From: Actinomyces oris
Lineage (GTDB): Bacteria; Actinomycetota; Actinomycetes; Actinomycetales; Actinomycetaceae
DNA: 35,723 nt
Assembly: GCF_001937665.1 (NCBI RefSeq)
Contig: NZ_MSKL01000003.1
Coordinates: 1 to 35,723 of the forward strand
Reading direction: 5' to 3'
Each line of letters opens with the position of its first letter. Position 1 is the stretch's first letter. The position numbers were made by a program, and so were the translations under genes. Below the pieces are notes generated by a model. The model was not told the DNA's origin. It saw only the letters and a list, made by a program, of their open reading frames with translations, and ran no database searches. Of the stretch, positions 26,272 to 33,660 are shown piece by piece.

Positions 26272-27330
26272 GTGCACCTGACGATCGCGATGCTCACCTA
26301 CCGCCGAAACGACTACCTCGCCCAGGTGATCCCCGAGCTGCTGGCTCAGGCCGACGACGTCTCCGACGCGCAGACGACGGCGAGCGTGCTCATCGTGGAC
26401 AACGACCCGCAGGCCGGGGCTCGGGCCGTCGTCGAGGCAGCCCGGGCTGCGCTTGCAGGCGAGCAGGCGGAGGCGTCGGAGCCAGCAGGGCGGGCTGATA
26501 CGGTCACCGCGGCTGCGACGTCGAGGCTGGTCTATGTCCACGAGCCCGAGCCGGGCATCGTGGCCGGACGCAACCGGGCCCTGAGCCAGGCCCACGGCTC
26601 TGACGCCCTCATCTTCATCGACGACGACGAGATCCCCTCGCCGGGCTGGCTCAAGGCCCTCGTGAGCACCTGGCGCGACCAGGGCTGCGCCGCCGTCACC
26701 GGCCCCACGCCGCCGACCTTCGAGGTCGACCCCTCCCCGTGGGTCACCGCCTCAGGCGCCTTCGACTCCTGGGAGGCCGCCGACGGCGCCCAGGTCCGCA
26801 GCGCCGACACCGGCAACCTGCTCCTGGACCTGGCCGTCGTCGAGGACCTGGGGCTGCGCTTCGACCCACGCTACGGGCTCACCGGCGGCGAGGACTCCCT
26901 GTTCACCCGCCAGCTCACCCGCGCCGGCGGCGTCATCCGTTTCGCGGCCGGGGCGGTGGTCACCAAGCGCGTGCCCGCGGCCCGCGCCCGGCGCACCTGG
27001 GTGCTGGAGCGCTCCCTGCGTTCGGGCTCGTCCTGGGCCCGGGTGCGCATCGACACGGCAGGACCCGCCGACGGCGGTGCCTCCGGCCGGCTCGCGCGTC
27101 TCAGACTGCGCCTGGGATACGGTGCCAAGGGACTGGCCAAGGCCGGTGTCGACGGGGTGCGCGCCGGCGTGGCCCGTATCCGCGGTGACGTGCCTGCCCA
27201 GGCCCGCTACGAGGTCTCCTCACGCGGGGGACTGGGCATGGTCGTGGGTGCGCTGGGTGGGCACGTGCGCGAGTACGGCCGCCCCCGCCGCCGGCGGAGC
27301 GCGGCGCCGGCCGGCAGGAGGAGCGCATGA
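26272..27330 (+). CDS. GT2 glycosyltransferase, first of a tandem pair
   Basis: This 352-residue GT-A protein starts at GTG 26272 (MHLTIAMLTYRRNDYL), with a purine-rich GGAGGAAGGA ending 11 nt upstream. Catalytic features are LIVDNDPQ, GIVAGRNRALSQA, the metal site FIDDDE, PSPGWLKALV and the acceptor loop GLTGGEDSLFTRQL. A low-complexity insertion (about residues 58-82, Ala/Glu-rich) splits the first Rossmann part. The C-terminal 70 residues are Arg-rich and amphipathic, likely for membrane association. It is a paralogue of the next gene, to which it is joined by an ATGA overlap, implying coupled synthesis in similar amounts. Donor and acceptor are unknown. Confidence 0.9.
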   Translation: MHLTIAMLTYRRNDYLAQVIPELLAQADDVSDAQTTASVLIVDNDPQAGARAVVEAARAALAGEQAEASEPAGRADTVTAAATSRLVYVHEPEPGIVAGRNRALSQAHGSDALIFIDDDEIPSPGWLKALVSTWRDQGCAAVTGPTPPTFEVDPSPWVTASGAFDSWEAADGAQVRSADTGNLLLDLAVVEDLGLRFDPRYGLTGGEDSLFTRQLTRAGGVIRFAAGAVVTKRVPAARARRTWVLERSLRSGSSWARVRIDTAGPADGGASGRLARLRLRLGYGAKGLAKAGVDGVRAGVARIRGDVPAQARYEVSSRGGLGMVVGALGGHVREYGRPRRRRSAAPAGRRSA

Positions 27331-28379
27331 GCCGGCTGACGATCGCCATCCCCACCTTCCGCCGCCCGGAGGACCTGAAGCGGGCCGTCAGTGGGGTCCT
27401 GGAGCAGGCCGGTGAGCTGGTCGGCGGCCTGAGCGCCGAGGCCGGCGAACCTGAGGGTGATGCTGCGGACGCGACGGGTACGGACAGGGCGGCCGGTAGG
27501 GGCGTCTGCGACGTCGAGGTCCTCGTCATCGACAACGACGCCGAGGGCACCGGGCGCGAGGCCGCCCTCGCCGCGGCGGCTGAGGCCGGGGCGGAGGTGC
27601 GTTTCTCCGTGGAGGGACCGATGGAGCCTGGGACCGTGAGCCTGTGCTATGTCGTTGAGGAGCGGCCCGGCGTGGCGGCGGTGCGCAACCGCGCCCTCGA
27701 CGAGACCGGCGGGCGCGACCTGCTCGTCTTCATTGACGACGACGAGGAGCCCGAGCCCGGCTGGCTCACTGCCCTCGTGGGGCTGTGGGCCTCCACCGGC
27801 TGCCAGGCGGTGGCCGGCCCCGTCATCCCCGTCTACGAGGTCGAACCGGAGGCGTGGGTGCGTCAGGGAGAGTTCTTCGTGCGCAGGACCTGGCCCACCG
27901 GCACGGTCCGCCCGGTGGCGGCCTCCAACTGCCTGCTGCTGGATCTGGGGTTCGTGCGCCGGGCCGGGCTGCGCTTCGATGAGGCCTTCGGTGCCACTGG
28001 GGGAGAGGACACGCTCTTCACCCGCCGACTGAGCGCCGCCGGCGGCGTCATCCGCTGGTGCGATGAGGCGCGCGTGCGTGACCACGTGCCGGCCTCGCGC
28101 CTCACCCGTCCCTGGATTCTGCGGCGGCAGCGTTCCCACGCCGCCACGTCGGTGCGCGTCGAGCTGGCCCTGGCCGGTGGCGGGGCTCAGCCGGCCATCC
28201 GGGCCCGGGCCGCTGCCGGTGGCCTGGTGCGTATCGTCGTCGGTGGTCTGCGAACCGCCACTGGAACCGTCATTGGCAGCCCCCGGCATGCGGCCAAGGG
28301 GGCCCGGCTGTTGGCCCGGGGCCGCGGCATCCTGGCGGCCAGCGTCGGAGGCGGCGTCCACCGCGAGTACGACCACTGA
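27327..28379 (+). CDS. GT2 glycosyltransferase, second of a tandem pair
   Basis: This 350-residue paralogue of the preceding gene starts at ATG 27327, inside its stop (ATGA), with GGAGGAGC just upstream. The order of motifs is the same: LTIAIPTFRRPEDL, VLVIDNDAEG, GVAAVRNRALDE, FIDDDEEPEPGWLTALVGLW, ASNCLLLDLGFV and GATGGEDTLFTRRL. The first Rossmann unit again carries a low-complexity insertion (about residues 30-60), unlike that of its twin. An Arg/Ala-rich C-terminal amphipathic region follows. It is the last core-like gene before the low-G+C accessory block. Confidence 0.9.
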   Translation: MSRLTIAIPTFRRPEDLKRAVSGVLEQAGELVGGLSAEAGEPEGDAADATGTDRAAGRGVCDVEVLVIDNDAEGTGREAALAAAAEAGAEVRFSVEGPMEPGTVSLCYVVEERPGVAAVRNRALDETGGRDLLVFIDDDEEPEPGWLTALVGLWASTGCQAVAGPVIPVYEVEPEAWVRQGEFFVRRTWPTGTVRPVAASNCLLLDLGFVRRAGLRFDEAFGATGGEDTLFTRRLSAAGGVIRWCDEARVRDHVPASRLTRPWILRRQRSHAATSVRVELALAGGGAQPAIRARAAAGGLVRIVVGGLRTATGTVIGSPRHAAKGARLLARGRGILAASVGGGVHREYDH

Positions 28380-28455
28380 GACGGTGCCAAGAAGGTGCCG
28401 AGAGGCTGCCATTTGGGTGGCGGTGGATCTGTCGACGAGGTGACATGAGAGTGTC

Positions 28456-28983
28456 TTAGAGCCTTCCGCCTTCATCGAAGTAGCGCTGCTCGGCCTCGGT
28501 CAGGTCCGTCATTGCAGGAGACTCGATAACAACATCAATGAACCTGCGGGTGCCTCCGAGGATGATGCTGACACAGGAGCGCAGGTTCCACGTGTTCAAT
28601 ACGCCGACAGTGCTCGATTCCGTACTGCCTTGACCGTACAGACCGTTGAGTGCATCAACGTAGGTCTTATATTGCGAGCGAATAATGTGATAGATTTGAG
28701 GTTCTGCATCACTGTAAAGTCGAGTCGTCAGGTTGAAGTTAATTTCAGAGGCAATAGAGCGGTCGTCGGGATCCAGGCCAATGTTTCCGTCTTCTTCGCC
28801 ACCACTGACCGCGGTGACGAAAAAGCGTTCATCGTCCGGTGATGGTTTCCAGCCGAACTGGTCTCGGAGGGCGAATGCCTCGTTGATAGTCATGGGCCAT
28901 CTGTGCTCGGCGATAGTACGGATCATCGCTAGCCCCTCTTCAACAGGGTAGATGCGGAAATGCTGGCCTCTCATTGCTGACAT
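28456..28983 (-). CDS. DUF6301-like accessory protein of the toxin/immunity array, copy 1 (intact)
   Basis: This protein of about 175 residues belongs to a family repeated four times in this locus. I recognise it as like the DUF6301 family of Actinomyces; that name is from memory. Conserved parts are RIYPVEEGLAMIRTIAEHRWPMTINEAFALRDQFGWKP, GGEEDGNIG, and the C-terminus IESPAMTDLTEAEQRYFDEGG. No signal peptide or membrane segment is visible. I use ATG 28983 because TTGGAG is conserved before it in copies 1 and 2; the frame is open to a TTG at 29001. It follows Imm5 copy 1 and closes the cassette array. Function is unknown: either an extra immunity protein or a constant partner. Base composition is markedly lower in G+C than the genes before 28380. 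Confidence 0.82.
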   Translation of the reverse strand: MSAMRGQHFRIYPVEEGLAMIRTIAEHRWPMTINEAFALRDQFGWKPSPDDERFFVTAVSGGEEDGNIGLDPDDRSIASEINFNLTTRLYSDAEPQIYHIIRSQYKTYVDALNGLYGQGSTESSTVGVLNTWNLRSCVSIILGGTRRFIDVVIESPAMTDLTEAEQRYFDEGGRL

Positions 28984-29045
28984 TGATTGATTCAACTCCA
29001 AAAACCGTCCGTTGATGGCGAGTCAACCTGTTTTGTGGGGATCGC

Positions 29046-29654
29046 TTAAATCTTAAGGGCTGATGGAATGGCTTCGTTAAGGTACCACATCCAGAAAGTT
29101 CGACGCGCTTCAACGTCTACTTCTGCAGCAGGTCTCCAATTCATGCCGCCCGCGACCGCACACGCACATGCATAACTGCAGTCCAAGGAATCTGGCAGTA
29201 GCTCGTCGTCATCCTCTATAGTTTCATCAATGTCGGCGTACGGGTCTCGATAGCAGGTTGATGCAATGAGTTGTCTAGCCGCGTCGGCGACCATGATGGC
29301 ACGATGGTTTGCAGGATTTGTGGCGGCTCTGTCTAAACTTTGGAAGAAGCGGTGTGCTTCTATTTCCGCTCGATCGGCACTAACTTGTCGTTCGACGACC
29401 TGGTGAGCCAATGTTAGCATATCCTCTAATGAGGGATTGTTGGGGAATGATGTGGTCCATAGATGCTGGACGTGGCGCACACACTTCTCCTGTAAAGAAA
29501 TGCGAAGTCGGTAAGAGCGTTCTGCGTCTTGAGTGTCGATCATTGCAGCATAAATCCTCATGCGTCGCCTTATGGCCAGAATTCCTTTACTGTCGTCACC
29601 TACTTCCACCTGGGCGATTTTTATCTGGGTTGCAAGCGCCTTTGTGTCAATCAT
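29046..29654 (-). CDS. Imm5-like immunity protein, copy 1
   Basis: This alpha-helical protein has about 202 residues from ATG 29654 (MIDTKALATQ), aligned to the start of copy 2; ATG 29663 adds three residues that belong to an older gene fragment. Signature: a helical N-terminal half (RRRMRIYAAMIDTQ, CVRHVQHLW), an acidic DDDELLPDSLD stretch, GGMNW, and the end VEARRTFWMWYLNEAIP. This C-terminal R-x-x-F/W-x-W-Y-L pattern fits the Imm5 family of predicted immunity proteins of polymorphic-toxin systems. The family call is from motif memory. No toxin for it remains next to it; upstream lies a broken accessory gene. It is probably a relic immunity gene kept for protection against kin carrying the old toxin. 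Confidence 0.8.
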   Translation of the reverse strand: MIDTKALATQIKIAQVEVGDDSKGILAIRRRMRIYAAMIDTQDAERSYRLRISLQEKCVRHVQHLWTTSFPNNPSLEDMLTLAHQVVERQVSADRAEIEAHRFFQSLDRAATNPANHRAIMVADAARQLIASTCYRDPYADIDETIEDDDELLPDSLDCSYACACAVAGGMNWRPAAEVDVEARRTFWMWYLNEAIPSALKI

Positions 29655-29824
29655 TGCAGCCATTATCTGATGCAGGTTTGCAGTTGAACTGGTCTCGTAG
29701 GGTGAATGTCTCTTTGGGTGTCACTATGATCGGCGATTGTTCGGACGGCGGCCAATCCCTGCTTAATAGGGTAGATGCGAAAATGTTGGCTTCTCAGTGT
29801 CGACATCAACCGATTCGCCTCCAA
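29647..29824 (-). pseudogene. Degenerate DUF6301-like copy 2 (truncated, frameshifted)
   Basis: Reading from 29824 gives LEANRLMSTLRSQHFRIYPIKQGLAAVRTIADH, clearly the N-terminus of the accessory family. The match then continues in another frame as VTPKETFTLRDQFNCKPASD before a stop at 29647-29649. The last two thirds of the gene are gone, and its end overlaps the start of Imm5 copy 1. It lies 45 bp downstream of Imm5 copy 2, exactly where the intact cassettes have this gene. Confidence 0.8.
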
Positions 29825-29869
29825 GCGGTATGCCAGGTATGAGAGATCATTCAGTTTAACAGGACCTAC

Positions 29870-30484
29870 TCAGTTCCTGAGAACTACTGGAATGGCTTCG
29901 TTAAGGTACCACAGCCAGAACGCACGTCGAGCTTCGACGTCAACATCTTCGGCGCCCTGCCAATTTAGTCCACGTGCCAATGCAGCTGAACAGCAGTAAC
30001 TTAGATCCAGAGAATCGGGAAGTAAGTCATCATCCTCTAGGTCTCCATCCATTTCTACTTCATAATACGGATTTCGGTGGCATGCAGAAATTACGGCGCT
30101 TGCTGCAGCATCGGCAACAAATGTGGCCGGTTCTGTAGTGGTGTTGAGTTCGGTCTCGAATAGGACGTCTTGAAGAAACTGGCTTGCTTGTTCTTGAGCG
30201 TGATCTGGGTTGACTCTCCCCTCGGTAACCGCGTGTGCAAGTTGCAGCATGTCTTTGATCCCTGAGTGTTCAGGAAAAACTTGGTACCACACGTGCTGAA
30301 CGTGATGTACGCACAATGAGTTGAGGCGAACTCGAGTTTGATACGACCATTCAGGGTTGTCATCATCAATCATTGCCCTCCAAATAGATAGCCGTCTCGC
30401 TAGCGAAAGAATCCCCTTAGGGTTGTTTGTCACTTCAGTTCTACCGGCATGTAATTGCTCGTTAAGCATTTGGATATCGATCAT
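29870..30484 (-). CDS. Imm5-like immunity protein, copy 2
   Basis: This 204-residue protein starts at ATG 30484 with AGAGGG about 8 nt upstream. It is collinear with copies 1 and 3: RRLSIWRAMIDDDNPEWSYQTRVRLNSLCVHHVQHVWYQVFPE, GDLEDDDLLPDSLDLSY, GLNWQGAEDVDVEARRAFWLWYLNEAIP. It appears cytosolic. It is preceded by a short open stretch that could be the last residues of a lost toxin and followed by a broken accessory gene. Divergence between the three copies suggests different target toxins rather than recent duplication. Imm5 membership is inferred from the conserved C-terminal motif. Confidence 0.82.
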   Translation of the reverse strand: MIDIQMLNEQLHAGRTEVTNNPKGILSLARRLSIWRAMIDDDNPEWSYQTRVRLNSLCVHHVQHVWYQVFPEHSGIKDMLQLAHAVTEGRVNPDHAQEQASQFLQDVLFETELNTTTEPATFVADAAASAVISACHRNPYYEVEMDGDLEDDDLLPDSLDLSYCCSAALARGLNWQGAEDVDVEARRAFWLWYLNEAIPVVLRN

Positions 30485-30496
30485 AACTTATCCCTC

Positions 30497-30665
30497 TTAA
30501 GTCCTAGTGTTCAACTCCAACATTTTCCCAGGGTTGGGCAGTTTGGCATGATCCAAACCCATTTTATATTCTATTGAGGTTTTCTCACCGGGGCGGTGGT
30601 GCTGATGGATTGAGTGCTTGGATGGCTGAGAAGAGTGGATAGGGGGGCGAGGTGTGTTGGAGCGG
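30497..30665 (-). pseudogene. Possible C-terminal remnant of a displaced toxin
   Basis: The 55 codons between stops read as Pro/His/Ser-rich linker followed by SIEYKMGLDHAKLPNPGKMLELNTRT and a TAA 12 bp before Imm5 copy 2. There is no start codon before the middle of the stretch. The position matches where the broken deaminase ends relative to Imm5 copy 3. The composition is peptide-like but I recognise no toxin family; it may be chance. Confidence 0.3.
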
Positions 30666-30699
30666 GTGTACGCTTAGTCAAGCGTCAATGTTATTGTCG

Positions 30700-31140
30700 A
30701 CCAGGTGGACCTGCCCGCAAGAAAGACTCCGTCTGCTGTCCTATCGTTCCACTCTCGACGTACCCATCGCCACTGCGCTCGCCATCAGCGGCTGGTTGAC
30801 CACCCAACGCCCGTACCTACGACAGCCGACCCCATCAACGGATCGCCTCCACCTGGGGCCAGTCCGTCCTGGTACGGCGCTGGCAGGGCCGCAACCCGTA
30901 CTGTCGGCAACCACCTGTGGTGCTCATAGGCAAAAGGCCTTCAACGGCCACGTGCAGATTCTGATCTATCACATTGGTTTCCGGCGTGGATCGTGCCCCT
31001 GAAGCCCAGCTTGCCCCATGACATTACCACTGCTTGGGCTCACGCACTGCCGGTGTTGTGTCGGGCAACCTCGTTGGGACTGTGCACTGCCGTGCACAAG
31101 GGCTACACCGGGGCCGGCACCGGCATCAAGGCCCTGGCCC
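30700..31140 (+). pseudogene. Degenerate IS5-type transposase (DDE_Tnp_4-like)
   Basis: Plus-strand fragments in shifting frames match one transposase in the right order. The first is LLSYRSTLDVPIATALAISGWLTTQ (N-terminal helix region). Next is WCS plus HRQKAFNGHVQIL, the counterpart of a WYSGKHKAFGGNVQ-type segment. The third is WFPAWIVPLKPSLPHDITTAWAHALPVL, followed by LGLCTAVHKGYTGAGTGIKAL. At least two frameshifts and one stop interrupt it, and much of the middle is missing. It runs against the toxin array and ends where carrier-derived sequence begins near 31140. No terminal inverted repeats or target duplication were found. Confidence 0.75.
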
Positions 31141-31313
31141 AGAACGCCGACTCGGACCCCGACAGACACCAGATGGTGCAACGAGCCGATCGCCTGGGCA
31201 GTCACCGTCCCGTTCCAGATGCACAATAATCCGGTGGTCAGGGAGACAGTGGGGATTGTAATCCTGAAAGCGTGCTTGTGGAGTATTCGTCGTATATCAC
31301 GAGTATGCTGCAT
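31141..31313 (-). pseudogene. Carrier-protein fragment C (membrane segment only)
   Basis: The minus-strand frame reads HAFRITIPTVSLTTGLLCIWNGTVTAQAIG, matching LTVSAVAGLLCLWCGVVAAQAIGSS of the carrier at the right edge, then diverges into the transposase remnant. Together with the adjoining spacer it is part of a direct repeat shared with 33363-33660. Confidence 0.75.
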
Positions 31314-31486
31314 TGAGTGCCGACGAGGATTTGAGAAAATGTAGAGGTGCGGCTCAGCTAGGTGGTCGCGCAGCCTTCGACAACATCGCGCGAGAAAGCG
31401 GAGTATGAAGACGTTTTAGAGTTCTCCGCCCTCATCGAAGTAACGCTGTTCAGTCTCAGTCAGATCCATCATTGCAGGAGATTCAA
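31189..31486 (-). repeat. Direct repeat copy A (about 298 bp)
   Basis: This aligns without gaps to 33363-33660 at a constant offset of 2174 bp; identity is roughly 85% over the 130 bases I compared by eye. On the coding strand it covers the 3' end of an accessory gene, a spacer of about 100 bp and the start of a carrier fragment. Confidence 0.8.
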
Positions 31487-31940
31487 TAGTTGCAGATATA
31501 AAATATTGAGTAGCCCCTATGAGCACGCTAGCCCGTGATGGAAGAATCCACTCTGAAGTTGCGACTAAGGTGTCGGAACTATGGTCTCCGTTTCCATAGA
31601 TGGAAACCATGGAGTCAACGTATGATAAATAAAGCTTTTTGAGGTTCTGATTTTCTCTGATTGCAAGTTCTCCAGAGACTCGAGAAGTTAGCTTGAATCT
31701 TATTCTAGACACAAGGTTTGCGTTGGAGACGTCGTAGCCAACGTATCCGTCTTCTTCACCGTTACTGACGGGAGTGGTGAAGATAGTTCCGTCGTCCGGA
31801 GCGGGTCGCCAGCCGAATTGGTCTCGGAGGGTGAATGCCTCGTTAATGGTCATGGGCCATCTGTGCTCGGCGATAGCACGGATGACCGCTATCCCCTCTT
31901 CAACAGAGTAGACGCGAAACCGCTGTCCTCTCATTGCTGA
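31416..31940 (-). CDS. DUF6301-like accessory protein, copy 3 (intact)
   Basis: The protein has about 174 residues from ATG 31940, or 186 from ATG 31976; the conserved TTGGAG lies 12 nt before the inner start. It carries RVYSVEEGIAVIRAIAEHRWPMTINEAFTLRDQFGWRPAPDDG, NGEEDGYVG, EWILPSRASVLIGATQYF and IESPAMMDLTETEQRYFDEGGEL. The N- and C-terminal thirds are nearly the same as in copy 1 while the middle differs, as expected if recombination or selection acts on the ends. It lies directly downstream of Imm5 copy 3 and the broken deaminase, forming the only cassette here with both downstream genes intact. Confidence 0.83.
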   Translation of the reverse strand, partial: SAMRGQRFRVYSVEEGIAVIRAIAEHRWPMTINEAFTLRDQFGWRPAPDDGTIFTTPVSNGEEDGYVGYDVSNANLVSRIRFKLTSRVSGELAIRENQNLKKLYLSYVDSMVSIYGNGDHSSDTLVATSEWILPSRASVLIGATQYFISATIESPAMMDLTETEQRYFDEGGEL

Positions 31941-32005
31941 CATTGATTGATTCAACTCCAAACACTGTCCGTTCATAGCGAGTCAACCTGTTACACAGGG
32001 CTAAC

Positions 32006-32617
32006 TTAATTCCTGAGGGATGCTGGAATGGCTTCATCAAGATACCACATCCAGAAAGCGCGACGCGCTTCAACGTTAACCTGATCTACAGGCATCCAGT
32101 TCATGCCTCCCGCGGCGGCACTAGCACATTGATAACTTGGATAGAATCCCTCAGGGGCGAGTTCATCATCGTCATCAATTGGATCAGTGACTATATCAGT
32201 CATATCGCGGTGAGCGGCTAGAACCACAGTGCCGGCTGCCGCGTCAGCGACGAATAGTGCTGGGCTGTACGTCATATTTTGCGGGATTGTTGTATCCAGT
32301 TTCTGCGTGAACTTAAATGCAGAATTTATTGCCCATTCAGAGTCTACTTTTTCTTCCATGACCAATTGAGCTAGTTCCAGCATTTTTAAAACACCAGGAT
32401 CTTCCGGGAATGTGCGATCCCATATGGTGTGAACGTGGTGCACTGAATTAATCTGCAAATACATTAGTTGGTAATAAAATTTACTCCGCCCCCATGAGTT
32501 CAACATCGTTTCCCAAATCTGTGTTCTGCGTTTAAGTGTTAGAATTCCTCTTGCGTCGCTCGCAACTTCGATGCGGCCGATCTTAATTGCGTCTGCTGTT
32601 GCATTTTTGTTATCCAT
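32006..32617 (-). CDS. Imm5-like immunity protein, copy 3
   Basis: This 203-residue protein starts at ATG 32617 after GGGGAAG. Family marks: a helical front half (LTLKRRTQIWETMLNSW, NSVHHVHTIWDRTFPEDP), acidic DPIDDDDELAPEGFYPSY, GGMNWMPVDQVNVEARRAFWMWYLDEAIP. It begins 29 bp after the stop of the broken deaminase-like toxin, so by position it is that toxin's cognate immunity gene. The open frame has survived although the toxin has not, consistent with continued use against toxin-bearing relatives. Confidence 0.83.
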   Translation of the reverse strand: MDNKNATADAIKIGRIEVASDARGILTLKRRTQIWETMLNSWGRSKFYYQLMYLQINSVHHVHTIWDRTFPEDPGVLKMLELAQLVMEEKVDSEWAINSAFKFTQKLDTTIPQNMTYSPALFVADAAAGTVVLAAHRDMTDIVTDPIDDDDELAPEGFYPSYQCASAAAGGMNWMPVDQVNVEARRAFWMWYLDEAIPASLRN

Positions 32618-32646
32618 CTTGACTTCCCCGTGTTTTGGCTGTAACT

Positions 32647-33067
32647 TCAGAACAAGTTCCCAGGGAGGGGCTGCCCCGGAGGCACTACAGTTCCGTCATA
32701 TGCCATAGTTGTGCCGTCGGTTTTAAAAATCCATGTTCCTTCGGGGTCTGTGACGCACCTGTCCTGTTTTTGGTACTGAGCGAAACGATGAAGCCAATCT
32801 GTGCAGTCACTGCGCATGGGTCTTGATGCGCCGATTTCGGGATATTTTGCGGTCAGTGCTTTATGTCGCTCTGCGTGCGACATAAAATAACGACCTTTCG
32901 TGCCCATGTTGTTGTGGTGGGGGGCGAGGGTGTTCCATTTCTACACTCACTTTAAAGACGTCGTCGACATTGGGGCTTTGGAAACCGTCTGGCCGCCTTC
33001 CTCGACTCCAGCCACTAAGGGCGTCATTGCTTCCTGCAACATTATCGGATGACACTGTTTTGTGCTC
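32647..33067 (-). pseudogene. Broken deaminase-type toxin domain
   Basis: From 33067 the frame reads EHKTVSSDNVAGSNDALSGWSRGRRPDGFQSPNVDDVFKVSVE. The sense then continues in another frame (about 32947 to 32647) as WNTLAPHHNNMGTKGRYFMSHAERHK, GASRPMRSDCTDWL and CVTDPEGTWIFKTDGT. HAE followed by a C-x-x-C about 20 residues later is the zinc site of deaminase-superfamily toxins. Here the first Cys is Arg (CGC at 32814-32812), one base from TGC. With the frameshift and an upstream stop the toxin should be inactive. An 86-residue ORF from ATG 32907 might be annotated as a protein. Confidence 0.7.
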
Positions 33068-33571
33068 TTAACGTCGCCTGCGGTTCACCTCTTTAACGCG
33101 TCCTACGGCTCGTGTGTGTGCTGCTTGTGATTCTGCGACGTGTTGGGTTTCGGTTCTGGCTGCTGCGTGTTCGGTGGCTACGGCGGCTCCCTTGCCTCCT
33201 TGTCTCATGGCGGTGTTGCTGGCGGCCATGTTCCTGACGGTGGTGCGGGCGATGTTGTGGGTGCCGGCGCTGAGGGCTGATCCGGGTATGAAGGTCAGGG
33301 CGAAGTCGTTTGGACTCGCAAGGAACGTCGAGTCGCTGTCGCCGAACAGCACCGATGGGCCAATCGCCTGGGCAGTCGCCATCCCGCTCCAGATGTACAA
33401 CAATCCGGTGGTCGGGGAGGCAGTGGCGATAGCAATCCTGAAGGCGTGCTTTGGGAGTAGTTGTCGTACATCACGATTATGCTGCACTGAGTGCTGACGA
33501 GGATTTGAGAAAATGTCGAGGCGCGGCCCCGCTAGGTAGCCGCACAGCCTTCGACAACATCGCGCGAGCAA
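33068..33571 (-). pseudogene. Carrier-protein fragment B with internal deletion
   Basis: The frame matches the carrier at the right edge: TGLLYIWSGMATAQAIGPSVLFGDSDSTF corresponds to AGLLCLWCGVVAAQAIGSSLLFGDSDSAF. About 80 residues, including the second membrane segment, are then missing. The match resumes at DFALTFIPGSALSAGTHNIARTTVRNMAASNTAMRQGGKGAAVATEHAAARTE. A TAA at 33068-33070 interrupts the frame, which remains open beyond it into the deaminase part. The first 40 residues are not carrier-like. It is the front part of a displaced toxin cassette. Confidence 0.75.
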
Positions 33572-33660
33572 GCAGAATACGAAGACGTCTTAGAACTCTC
33601 CGCCTTCATCGAAGTAATGCTGTTCAGCCTCAGTTAGATCCAACATCGCAGGAGACTCAA
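33363..33660 (-). repeat. Direct repeat copy B (about 298 bp)
   Basis: Partner of 31189-31486 at an offset of 2174 bp with no gaps. It spans the end of accessory copy 4, the spacer and the start of carrier fragment B. The right edge of similarity lies inside the accessory gene. Confidence 0.8.

Noticed and set aside
30993-31229. 78-residue plus-strand ORF as a gene
   Set aside because: Its sequence (HDITTAWAHALPVL, KGYTGAGTGIKAL) is only the middle of a transposase; the rest is in other frames, so it is part of a pseudogene.
32861-33055. 64-residue minus-strand ORF as a separate small gene
   Set aside because: It is in the same frame as the carrier fragment upstream and reads as its continuation past a stop, so I merged it with the broken toxin.
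28456-33660. CRISPR array suggested by repeated blocks in the low-G+C region
   Set aside because: The repeats are long (hundreds of bases), coding and diverged, with no short identical units or regular spacers, and there are no cas genes.
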